Under the pieces are notes generated by a model. It saw only the letters and a program-made list of their open reading frames with translations, did not search any database and had not been told where the DNA came from. From NCBI GenBank assembly GCA_016185615.1, contig JACPNE010000006.1, positions 1 through 64,000 on the forward strand: 64,000 bases of DNA. The letters run 5' to 3'. The DNA is from Candidatus Woesearchaeota archaeon (GTDB lineage: Archaea; Nanobdellota; Nanobdellia; SCGC-AAA011-G17; JACPNG01). Shown here piece by piece: positions 9,201 through 17,357 of this stretch. A program made the translations under genes and the position numbers. Each line of letters starts with the position of its first letter. Within the stretch, counting starts at the first letter, position 1.

Positions 9201-11044
9201 GCAGTATCCCAATAAAGAGTAAATCCATCTGAATCAAATGAACTAATATTAGCTGCCCCGCCAATTCCCCCAGCTAGACTTGGAATGACAATTGATCTTT
9301 GAGATGAACTTCCTCTTCCTGTATTGGAAGAAGCTCCATCGTCAGACCATGAGATAACAGCCCTTTCACTTGTTGGTGAACTTGCGAATCCGATTCCAGT
9401 GTAACCACCTCCAGCAGTAACACTTGCATCATCTATGGTATTATTTGTCCAGAAGAAGATAATCGCTTCTGGCTGGAATCCTAATCCACTTATAGCCTGG
9501 AATCCAGCACTAGTTGGCTTAGTGAAGTTACCAACATAAAATCCTAATGGACCAGCAGGATCAATGATATGATCAAATTCTACAGTCCCATTAACTATCT
9601 TTAAATCAAAGATGTCTTGGCTTTCGCTTTTTAATTTTGTCAATAAGACTTTATTATATTCATTCGAATTTATTGAGTTGAATTCTGCAACTAGTTCTGT
9701 TTTATTATATTCATAAATTTCTATTTTTGGATTTCCAGATATAATTCTTGGATAGATTGTTATGTCTTTCTCGTTAGTAAGATTTCTCTCAAATCTTACC
9801 CTCACATAATCATCTTGAGGTATTATCTCACTCCAGACATTATCTAATTCTTTAACCCCTTCATAGATATCAGAAATAAACTCTCTATTAGAATTTAGAT
9901 GCTCTGCTCTTATAATAATAATTATCTGATAAGTTTCGCTAGATAGCGATGGAACTATCCAGCTAATTTGATCAATTAATCCATTATTATTTGTGTCTAT
10001 ATACTCATTTATATTAAACTCTTCTCTAGTGTCTCCATTTATTCTGTACAATTTGATTGAATCTAAGGTAGATTCTTTTATTTTGGCATATGCTAATATA
10101 TTCTCATAATGGGTTTCGGAACTTATCGTAACCTCTTTTAAATTTTCATTAATTTCATTCTCCATAACAACTGGGGCTTCAGTATAATATTCAACCTCTA
10201 AATCTTTTACATTATCTTGTATAACTAATTCTGTTTCTGATAATATATCTTCTGTAGATGAAATACTTAATATACTTTCATCCTTAGATTTATTTATCTC
10301 ATTAATTAAGAATCTTTCTCTATTAATCTCTTCCTTAACTTCATTGATTATTTTATTTACTTTTAGATCAGAAGCATTCTTTGGAATATTAATTTTTAAA
10401 TTTTTAGTTTCCTGGTTTGATTTAACCCTCTTTATCCATTTAACTGGTTTGTTTATTTCCGCATGACCCTGTATAACCTCTTCACTCATATTTTCTATAA
10501 TTTCTGGAACATCAATGGACTCTTCTATAACAATTTCATCTATAATTAAATTTTCCACTGATCCAAATTCTTCAGTAATATTTTCTGTTTCATTTAATAT
10601 TCCAATTTCTGTGATATTATTATCTACAACTACATCTTTCGATGTATTATCCAGCCCTATAATATAACCAGTTATTGTTGGCTGTAGTAAATATATTCCA
10701 AATCCTAATACTGATAATATAATTAATATACTTAATAATGCTGGAATTTTAGTTGGAGTTTCATATTTATTAATTCTAGATTTATATTCCCTTATATTAT
10801 CATAACACCAATCAATATAAGAATTGTAATAATTAATCCATTCATCATACGAATGTCCTTTTAAATATCTTAATAATTCTCTATTATACTCGTTATTACT
10901 AATCTTAGCTTTGCTATGCAATAGAGTTAATCTTTTAACATAATCAACAATTTCCCTTTTCTTAGCTTGAGCTAGCTGAATCTTATTATTTAATTCTTCT
11001 ATTCTCTTTTTGTGTCCAGCTATTTCTAGCTCACTTTTTTTCAT
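6275..11044 (-). CDS. Giant (1589 aa) surface protein: N-terminal coiled coil, TM, repeated modules, cadherin/Ig-like repeats
   Basis: TM LLSILIILSVLGFGIYLLQPTITGYIIG; three VGxFxxPTSxxxQxIxGxGFxPxxxxF repeats; paired FxLNxxFxxFELNISDNVSD repeats. Confidence 0.7.
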   Translation of the reverse strand: MKKSELEIAGHKKRIEELNNKIQLAQAKKREIVDYVKRLTLLHSKAKISNNEYNRELLRYLKGHSYDEWINYYNSYIDWCYDNIREYKSRINKYETPTKIPALLSILIILSVLGFGIYLLQPTITGYIIGLDNTSKDVVVDNNITEIGILNETENITEEFGSVENLIIDEIVIEESIDVPEIIENMSEEVIQGHAEINKPVKWIKRVKSNQETKNLKINIPKNASDLKVNKIINEVKEEINRERFLINEINKSKDESILSISSTEDILSETELVIQDNVKDLEVEYYTEAPVVMENEINENLKEVTISSETHYENILAYAKIKESTLDSIKLYRINGDTREEFNINEYIDTNNNGLIDQISWIVPSLSSETYQIIIIIRAEHLNSNREFISDIYEGVKELDNVWSEIIPQDDYVRVRFERNLTNEKDITIYPRIISGNPKIEIYEYNKTELVAEFNSINSNEYNKVLLTKLKSESQDIFDLKIVNGTVEFDHIIDPAGPLGFYVGNFTKPTSAGFQAISGLGFQPEAIIFFWTNNTIDDASVTAGGGYTGIGFASSPTSERAVISWSDDGASSNTGRGSSSQRSIVIPSLAGGIGGAANISSFDSDGFTLYWDTANAGEYVIRYIALGGGDITNTSVGTFAMTTSGATQSVSNVGFQPDFIFFLPTQGTTDETFTTIDSFIHLGFASSATNEGLMALGDEDAEGAGVTCGFQNYGSSILTLVVAENSCANIDAQADLSTFDTGGFTINKPNLPAVNRNIFYLAIQGGQWNVGNFTMPTSAQSQQITGIGFEPVGAFFMSYGLAPDSLANQDASTTTDFHWSIGAAESTISQGNILVIADDADNAPNPGAMTTPSVAIQTGTDANGNGISLTGVANFTSFDTDGFTLDWTTADGTEREIIYWTVGAAIVPNTNPDFESISNFALNEDFISFELNISDNVSDAESSDTLLNFSIINTTGIFEVDVNGDDLLNTTGNFTIISFDNITGTNTINITVVDPGGLTNVTEFIITINAVNDNHWWDLISNGSLSITEDTASQNSPAGANIYFRDVEDDQSWSNPSVLTNESDVSCIISTNDVQCSPANNFTGRFIATLTAYDSGSLSAGNMSYEINVNAVNDNPWANGTLGNSTQNEDFITLDNLIPITDFQANFSDVEDDGNPSTITIIQQTNTTTSCYIDGTNNLDCESNSNLSGTDLYTFELNDSGNLAFRMDWQIVVNTVNDKPFFDPIADFSLNQNFVAFELNISDNVSDVEDPDSQFNYTIINNNSAAIITEFDLMNGTGNLTFRAVQDIQDTNATINITVYDQNGAAGYEIESDEFIVTLNAVTNVAPEVTFVSSNVNNTFSPNEGDIREIEFTLTVNDQDGIADISNVSANFTLAGEPLRLNDTCIDLGSLDANNKNFSCTIGMQYFDSNGDWTISIEANDSSGVTAQNNSLTFTYNLLTGMNLSVNTLTLASANPGDYNVTNSSDTSFLNVTNTGNQLLLYINVTGIDLGAAETTSYIPAENFTFSNISIDYTGGSFAECMDETINGAQNQNLVNNTEVIVNGTIARGAAETSSLYICLRHVPEGITGVSYNTLLGGSWTIKVDPQN

Positions 11045-11573
11045 TCATCCCTCTTTTCTTAATTGCTCTGTTATAGACTGTCCAAACATTACGTTGATCT
11101 TTTCTCAATAATTTGGCAATATTATTATAACGAAGCTTTGATCTTTCTTTTAGGAATATTATCAATAATTCAAATGAAGAGAATTTTCTATCTGAAAAAA
11201 TTGAAATGGGAATAAAAATTTCTGATCTTTCAACAACCAAACTTTTAGAGGATTTTTTTAAGGAATTTTGATAAGTTGTCCATATAGTTCTATCATCTCT
11301 GTTTAAAAAAACAGCAATCCTATGGTAGTTTAGATTTAATATTTCTTTTAAGTACTTACAAATTATTTCCAAAGTGCTTAACTTATCATTGTTGAAAACA
11401 GAAATTGGAATGGTTATTTCTTTAGAATCTTCTTTTATTATATTTATAATCTCATCATAACCTAAATTATACTTTTCTTTTAATTCATTCAAGGCCAATT
11501 TCAGAATTTCTAGGTTCCTATCTTTAGATAAATCAGAATAATAGCTACGATTCTTAATCTCTTTTTTCTTCAT
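11031..11573 (-). CDS. Tandem helix-turn-helix protein (two clear copies plus a degenerate third)
   Basis: IPISVFNNDKLSTLEIICKYLKEILNLNYHRIAVFLNRDDRTIWTTYQNSLKK and IPISIFSDRKFSSFELLIIFLKERSKLRYNNIAKLLRKDQRNVWTVYNRAIKK. Confidence 0.6.
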   Translation of the reverse strand: MKKKEIKNRSYYSDLSKDRNLEILKLALNELKEKYNLGYDEIINIIKEDSKEITIPISVFNNDKLSTLEIICKYLKEILNLNYHRIAVFLNRDDRTIWTTYQNSLKKSSKSLVVERSEIFIPISIFSDRKFSSFELLIIFLKERSKLRYNNIAKLLRKDQRNVWTVYNRAIKKRGMNEKK

Positions 11574-11596
11574 TCTTCAATATTAAGTATAAATTA

Positions 11597-11700
11597 TACT
11601 TAACATATATGTACAATAAATTTATAAATCTATCTAAGGATAAGTATTATTACTTAATATATATGTAATATTAGACAGAATGATACTTAATATTAATGTA
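11597..11700. promoter_or_regulatory. Three 17-bp direct repeats (TACTTAAYATWWATGTA-like), operator candidates
   Basis: 11597-11613 tacttaacatatatgta; 11651-11667 tacttaatatatatgta; 11684-11700 tacttaatattaatgta. Confidence 0.55.
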
Positions 11701-11709
11701 AAATTATAA

Positions 11710-11937
11710 TCATCTTTCCCATACAGCCTTATTGAACATTGTTACTTTTCTTATCCTGTGTAAAGGAATCTCTCTATCATTTAATACTAAAAAGTCTCCT
11801 TCTATTGAATTAATATCATCAAATTTTATTGTTTTTATACTATTTGTTATCCGGTCTACATAATGTAAAGTATATCTGTCTTTGTCTAGATTTTTATCCC
11901 ATCTTATCTTATTGAGAAAATCTTTTATAGAGATCAT
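11710..11937 (-). CDS. DUF504/UPF0248 family protein
   Basis: DFLNKIRWDKNLDKDRYTLHYVDR...EIPLHRIRKV. Confidence 0.75.
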   Translation of the reverse strand: MISIKDFLNKIRWDKNLDKDRYTLHYVDRITNSIKTIKFDDINSIEGDFLVLNDREIPLHRIRKVTMFNKAVWER

Positions 11938-13214
11938 AAGAATTGATCAGGCATTATTCTTTTATTAATTTCCCCTCTTAAGTTCTCTCTTACTAAATCT
12001 CTTGCTTTTTTTCCAAAATTTCCTATTAGCCAGGATAACTTAACTAAAGCTGTTTCACTTAACATATCATCTCCAGGAATAACTCCGATATTAACTAAAT
12101 CAATAGCATTGCTGTAAACATGCATCTGCACCCTTCCAAAAATGCATTGAGATGTCATAACAACAATGCATCCGGAATTTACTAAATTCTTTATTGCCTT
12201 TAAATTCTTAGAATGTATTTTTGTTAATTGATTTGGAGTTCCTACAGGAGCTTGCCCCAATCCAGTTCCTTCTATAATCAGTCCTTTATATTTATTTTTT
12301 CTGAAGAACTCAAATTGCTCAGGCATGAAATTTGGATGTACTTTAACTAAAGCAACCTTCTCCTCCATCTTATCAAATAATTTAACAAGACCTTTATTCT
12401 TTTCATACTTATAGAAGAATTCCATAGATTTTGTTTTATGATTAATTCTTGCTATTATACCAGAATTAACTGGCTTGAATGCATCTCTTCTAGATGTATG
12501 CAATTTTCTTGTTTTGCAAGCAGGAAGTATAACACAATTATCATCATTAATGGATTCATGCATACAAATTGCTACTCCTGTAAAATCACTTTTTGTAATA
12601 AACTCAGCAGCGCATATCAAATTAATAGCAGCATCAGAGCTTGGTCTGTCTGAACTTCTTTGTGCTCCAACTAGAATAACCGGAACAGGAAGATTCTCAA
12701 GCATAAAAGATAATGCTGCAGCAGTATAATGCATTGTATCTGTTCCATGTCCGATTATAACTCCCTTTACTCCTTTTTTTATCTCTTTAACAATTGCTTT
12801 AGCTATTAATGAATAATGCTTGAATCTCATATCCTCTGAGAACATATTTGATAAGAATACACTATTAATATTAGCAATTTCATTTAACTCAGGAAACATT
12901 TTGAGTAGTTCTTCTGGTGTGAATCTCGCTATTACTCCCCCAGTCCTGTAATCAACCTCAGAAGCTATAGTTCCTCCAGTATGTATAATTGAGATAGTTG
13001 GGAGATTTTTGTTATGCTTTATTTTTTGCTTTTTTGATTTTGATTCTTTATGGGATTTTAATACAGTTGTTTTCTTAATCTTATTTTTCTCTATTCCTAT
13101 ATTGTATCCATTTTCTAATTTAATGACTAAAATATCATTATTTATAGTTGGCATTAGATATCCTTCATATTCTGTATTAGAAGTCTTTACCTTTATGAAA
13201 TCACCATTCTTCAT
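11934..13214 (-). CDS. gatD: Glu-tRNA(Gln) amidotransferase subunit D
   Basis: Asparaginase-type TISIIHTGGTIAS, GVIIGHGTDTMHYTAAALSFML, archaeal N-terminal extension. Confidence 0.92.
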   Translation of the reverse strand: MKNGDFIKVKTSNTEYEGYLMPTINNDILVIKLENGYNIGIEKNKIKKTTVLKSHKESKSKKQKIKHNKNLPTISIIHTGGTIASEVDYRTGGVIARFTPEELLKMFPELNEIANINSVFLSNMFSEDMRFKHYSLIAKAIVKEIKKGVKGVIIGHGTDTMHYTAAALSFMLENLPVPVILVGAQRSSDRPSSDAAINLICAAEFITKSDFTGVAICMHESINDDNCVILPACKTRKLHTSRRDAFKPVNSGIIARINHKTKSMEFFYKYEKNKGLVKLFDKMEEKVALVKVHPNFMPEQFEFFRKNKYKGLIIEGTGLGQAPVGTPNQLTKIHSKNLKAIKNLVNSGCIVVMTSQCIFGRVQMHVYSNAIDLVNIGVIPGDDMLSETALVKLSWLIGNFGKKARDLVRENLRGEINKRIMPDQFL

Positions 13215-13262
13215 TAAAGAAAATATATAGAACTAATTTAAAAATTTATTTAACTCTTATTA

Positions 13263-13925
13263 TTATCTCCAATATTTGCTCCAATTTATATTTAATGAAA
13301 TTATTGCAATCATAACCTGGATTATTTGTCTTGCTAAAAGGTAATAGCCCTTCCTCCATTTATTATACTTGGCTGTTTGACGCAATCCTTTACATATATT
13401 TTTATGTATTTGAATTTTGTTAATTTTACAATATTTGTTTAGGATAACTTCCATATTATAATCTTTAAATTGAGGATTTTTAGAGGCTTCTTTAAATATG
13501 AAATAAGGCAAAGCCCTTTCACCAGTAATTAAAGGAAAAACATGTTTGGAAAGAGCATTAAAAATAAAACCATAATCCCTCATTCCTACAGACATTACAT
13601 TTTTATTTATCTTAAATGGCTCCAGTATTTGTTCAATATGCTCTTGATTTAAATAACGCAGATCTGCATCACAAAAAAATAATACATCTGTCTTTAGATT
13701 ATTTGTGGCTATTTTTACAGCATCACTTTTGCCTACATTTCGTTTTAAAGATATTACCTTTAGTTTGTTAGAATTAAATTCTTTAACAATTTTTAAACTA
13801 TTATCTGTTGAAGCATCATCTACAACAATAATACTACTTATTGACTTTGAGTCATTTAATATCTCTAAGACATTTTTTATAGTATTCTGCTCATTAAACA
13901 TTGGTATAATGGCTGTAACATTCAT
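13263..13925 (-). CDS. Family 2 glycosyltransferase
   Basis: VTAIIPMFNEQNTIKNVLE...IIVVDDASTDNSL...FCDADLR. Confidence 0.85.
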   Translation of the reverse strand: MNVTAIIPMFNEQNTIKNVLEILNDSKSISSIIVVDDASTDNSLKIVKEFNSNKLKVISLKRNVGKSDAVKIATNNLKTDVLFFCDADLRYLNQEHIEQILEPFKINKNVMSVGMRDYGFIFNALSKHVFPLITGERALPYFIFKEASKNPQFKDYNMEVILNKYCKINKIQIHKNICKGLRQTAKYNKWRKGYYLLARQIIQVMIAIISLNINWSKYWR

Positions 13926-13968
13926 ATTATATTAACAATAAGAAATAATTTAAATTTTCCGCTTAATG

Positions 13969-14391
13969 TTATAATATGAAATATTGATAACTAATTATCA
14001 AAATGCTTATACAAGCGGCAATTATTTGAACCTCTTTCGCATTTTTTATATTGAATTTCAATAGAATCTCTTTTACAAAAAGGTATTTATTATTCCTCTC
14101 ATCATCGATGCTATATCCCCTAAAATACTGAGTCATAGTTGTTAATGGACAGACAAACAAATTCCCTTTTCCATATTTAACCCTTAGAAAGCCGCCCCAA
14201 ATTAAATTCAGTCCAATTATTCCAACAACATACCAAAAATGGTAAAATACCCTATCTGGCCAGATTGATCTTGGAATAAAGAACAATCCAATCCAGCTGA
14301 CGAAGAAGATTATATGCAGGAAAATAAGAAACTTTACAAATAACCTTTTGTAGTTTATAAGCTTGATATTACCATAACTATAAAAGTTCAT
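13969..14391 (-). CDS. Small membrane protein, weakly DUF2784-like
   Basis: Several hydrophobic helices and a CPLTTMTQYFRG motif. Confidence 0.35.
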   Translation of the reverse strand: MNFYSYGNIKLINYKRLFVKFLIFLHIIFFVSWIGLFFIPRSIWPDRVFYHFWYVVGIIGLNLIWGGFLRVKYGKGNLFVCPLTTMTQYFRGYSIDDERNNKYLFVKEILLKFNIKNAKEVQIIAACISILIISYQYFIL

Positions 14392-14431
14392 ATTAGTTTA
14401 ATAAAACTTAGTTTTTAAAAATTTTATCAAT

Positions 14432-14779
14432 CTAGAATTTATTTAATTTTGCTAATATGGAATTAACATGAGTCTGGCAGTTGTAACTTAATAAGCTATA
14501 TTTTCTTCTTTTTGCTATTCTGCTTTGTATTCTTATTATCCTATAAAATAGTCTCCTATTAACATTTATTTCTTTTGATTTTATAGCGCCAGGATTGTTC
14601 TTTAGATACCATTCTGTTAAATTTATTGTTTTTTTTGAATACTTTGGCATAAATTCATACACAGTATTATACTCATCAATAATAAAGAAATGTTTTATCC
14701 TAAATAGTCTAAAAAATATAGAACCACACGGTCTTGTACAGATTTTTATTGTTGTTTTCTTTGAATCTTCCATAATCAT
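14432..14779 (-). CDS. Hypothetical protein with a YNCQTHVN motif
   Basis: Intact ORF; NCQTHVN loosely resembles NlpC/LRAT-type catalytic Cys motif. Confidence 0.35.
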   Translation of the reverse strand: MIMEDSKKTTIKICTRPCGSIFFRLFRIKHFFIIDEYNTVYEFMPKYSKKTINLTEWYLKNNPGAIKSKEINVNRRLFYRIIRIQSRIAKRRKYSLLSYNCQTHVNSILAKLNKF

Positions 14780-14904
14780 AGAACTAAATTGAAATTTTAA
14801 AACTTTTCTATATTCTCTAATTATATACTGAGATATATATTTTAAAAGTGATAAACATTTATATATAAATTAACTATGTAGATATATTTAATAAAAGAAA
14901 ACTT

Positions 14905-14959
14905 AACTATCTAATTAGGTTTTAATTTGGGCATTAAAACCTTTGGGCAACTGATAGTT
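14905..14959 (+). promoter_or_regulatory. Nested RNA hairpin in ftsZ upstream region
   Basis: Outer stem AACTATC(14905-14911)/GATAGTT(14953-14959); inner stem GGTTTTAAT(14918-14926)/ATTAAAACC(14933-14941), loop TTGGGC. Confidence 0.5.
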
Positions 14960-15095
14960 TAAATCTATTCTAAACGTTTGTTAGTTTTACCTATACTAAG
15001 AGCATTATTGGGCATAACAACTCTTTCTAAAGCAAGTACAAGCATAACTAAAATATAAAGTTTATTGTACTAAAGTAAACAATAGGGGGTAGAAA

Positions 15096-16166
15096 ATGGA
15101 ATTCATTGTACAAAATGCTATTCAAGGCAGCAAGGACATGAAGCCTGATGTCGTAATAGGACAAGCTAATATAAAAGTTGTAGGATGTGGCGGTGGAGGA
15201 TCTAATATGGTTAATTGGCTCCACAGAAAAGGAATACAGGGAGCCGAGGTTGTTGCTATGAACACAGATAAGCAACACCTAGATATGATTCGTGCTGATA
15301 GAAAAGTGTTAATTGGAAGAGACCTAACAAGAGGTTTAGGATGTGGCGGATTCCCAGAGAGAGGAAGGGAAGCAGCTAAGGAACAAATACATGAGGTTAG
15401 AGAGGCTCTAAAAGATTCAGATATGGTTTTTGTATGTGCTGGAATGGGCGGAGGTACAGGAACTGGATCAGCACCAGTAGTAGCACAGCTAGCTAAAGAG
15501 ATGGGAGCTATTGTTATCGGAACAGTAACAATGCCTTTTGATATTGAAAGAGCAAGAGTTGACAAGGCTGAATTTGGATTACAAGCTTTAAGAGAGGTAT
15601 CTGATACTGTTATTGTAATAGACAACAATAGATTAGTCCAAATAGCAGGAAACTTGCCTATCGAACAAGCATTTGCTGTTGCAAATGAATTAGTTGCTAC
15701 AATGATAAAGGGTATAGTAGAGACTATTGCAGTTCCAAGCTTAGTTAACCTAGACTATGCAGATGTTAAAGCAATTATGAGTAATGGAGACGTTTCTGTT
15801 ATAGGAATAGGGGAAGCTAACTCTGAACATAGAGTAGAAGAAGCAGTAAGAAGAGCATTAACAAACCCTCTATTAGATGTAAGTTACCAAGGGGCAACAG
15901 GAGCATTAATACATGTTTCTGGTGGATCAGACTTGACATTAGATGAAGTAGCCAAGGCAGGAGAGATGGTAACAGAAGCATTAGACGATGATGCTAATGT
16001 AATCTGGGGAGCAAGAATTAGCGATGACATGAAAGGAAAACTTAGAGTAATGACAATTGTAACAGGAGTCAACAGTCCATACATACTTGGTAAGGTAGAT
16101 CACAGAAAGCCAAGTCCACAATCAGTTCACTTATCTAGAGAACTGGGAATTGACTTAATTAGATGA
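15096..16166 (+). CDS. ftsZ: Cell division protein FtsZ
   Basis: CGGGGSNMVN, GMGGGTGTGSAPVVA tubulin signature; RBS-like agggggt upstream. Confidence 0.97.
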   Translation: MEFIVQNAIQGSKDMKPDVVIGQANIKVVGCGGGGSNMVNWLHRKGIQGAEVVAMNTDKQHLDMIRADRKVLIGRDLTRGLGCGGFPERGREAAKEQIHEVREALKDSDMVFVCAGMGGGTGTGSAPVVAQLAKEMGAIVIGTVTMPFDIERARVDKAEFGLQALREVSDTVIVIDNNRLVQIAGNLPIEQAFAVANELVATMIKGIVETIAVPSLVNLDYADVKAIMSNGDVSVIGIGEANSEHRVEEAVRRALTNPLLDVSYQGATGALIHVSGGSDLTLDEVAKAGEMVTEALDDDANVIWGARISDDMKGKLRVMTIVTGVNSPYILGKVDHRKPSPQSVHLSRELGIDLIR

Positions 16167-16168
16167 TT

Positions 16169-16239
16169 AAGGGCAGACCCCCAAAGTAGCCCTTCTTTAA
16201 GGTTGCTGGTACTCTAAGTACCAGCTCTTATTTTTCTTT
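16169..16239 (+). terminator. Double hairpin plus T-rich tract downstream of ftsZ
   Basis: AAGGGC...GCCCTT (16169-16194) then GCTGGTACT-CTA-AGTACCAGC (16205-16225) followed by tcttatttttcttt. Confidence 0.6.
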
Positions 16240-16248
16240 ATTTTAGAA

Positions 16249-16599
16249 TTAAAATGGTGTAGTAGTACAAGTAACTTCTTCTATTTTTTCTAATAAACTT
16301 CTCCCAGAAATCCTATTTTTTCTTCTAACTACTTTGTTTAAGTAATTATAAAATTCTTTACTTCTAGGACCCAAACTTTCTTCATCAGTCATATTTGGAA
16401 TAGTTTCTAAAAATAACTCCTCTTTTCCTCTAGTATCTTTAGACCTTGCTATTAATATATGCATATTTTTTTCGTTGAAATATCCAATATATAACATGTA
16501 CATACGATTATTCTCCGTAAAAAGAGGACCAATACTTGGTTCACCTTCATTAAATCCGTAGTATGATAATATCTCTGGACATATATATTTAGCTAACAT
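16249..16599 (-). CDS. Hypothetical protein
   Basis: 116-aa intact intergenic ORF. Confidence 0.4.
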   Translation of the reverse strand: MLAKYICPEILSYYGFNEGEPSIGPLFTENNRMYMLYIGYFNEKNMHILIARSKDTRGKEELFLETIPNMTDEESLGPRSKEFYNYLNKVVRRKNRISGRSLLEKIEEVTCTTTPF

Positions 16600-16633
16600 A
16601 AAAAATTGCTATTGATAGAATTTATAAGTCTTA

Positions 16634-17278
16634 TTACTCATTATCTTTCTTAAACAAACTTTTTATTTTCTCAACTAAACTTTTGCTCTCTTTTTTTAGC
16701 ATCTCTTCCATCTTTATCTTATGTTTTTCTAATGGAAAAAATCCGAAATCTTTTCTCGTGATTCCGCACTGATTAAAGCAGCAAACCCTTTCTAATTTAT
16801 ATCTTGTTGATACTGGCTTGTCTTTGCTATATCCTAAAGTAATTATAATTTCTGGTTCTTGGGTCGAAGGAGCCCCCACTATTCCATTTATGGCGTCCTT
16901 ATCAAAACTTCCAACCCAACAAGAGGCTAATCCTGCATCTGTTGCCAATAACAAAATATTCTGGGCTAATGCTGCGCAGTTTTGTATTCCATAAGTCTCT
17001 CCTTTTTTTCCGAACATCCTTTGAATGTCTGGCTTTTTATTCAGTATAACAATATGAACCGGAGCTTGATACATCCACATCTGTTTTAAACAAGCCTGGG
17101 CTATTTGCTTTCTTTTATCATCATCGTCAACTATAACAATATTCCAGTTCTGCATATTTCCCGCAGAAGGAGCATATATTGCAAGATTTAGTATCTCTCC
17201 TATTAATTGTAAATCTACTTTTTTATCCAAATAATTTGTATAACTTCTTCTTGTTAGTATGGCATCCCTTAATTCCAT
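16634..17278 (-). CDS. Nitroreductase family protein
   Basis: AILTRRSYTNYLDKKVDLQLIGEILNLAIYAPSAGNMQNWNIVIV. Confidence 0.88.
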   Translation of the reverse strand: MELRDAILTRRSYTNYLDKKVDLQLIGEILNLAIYAPSAGNMQNWNIVIVDDDDKRKQIAQACLKQMWMYQAPVHIVILNKKPDIQRMFGKKGETYGIQNCAALAQNILLLATDAGLASCWVGSFDKDAINGIVGAPSTQEPEIIITLGYSKDKPVSTRYKLERVCCFNQCGITRKDFGFFPLEKHKIKMEEMLKKESKSLVEKIKSLFKKDNE

Positions 17279-17357
17279 AAGGATATATGAAAGAGATTTA
17301 TATATAAATTTTCTTAATCTTAGTTATCTTTATAAATTTCCACAGTCCTTTTTGTTT

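Noticed and set aside
15122-15628. 168-aa minus-strand ORF
   Set aside because: Antisense shadow of ftsZ
17259-17357. N-terminal extension of the DNA ligase ORF
   Set aside because: Overlaps the nitroreductase start; MEYIDLVEVFEKL at 17358 matches the usual archaeal ligase start
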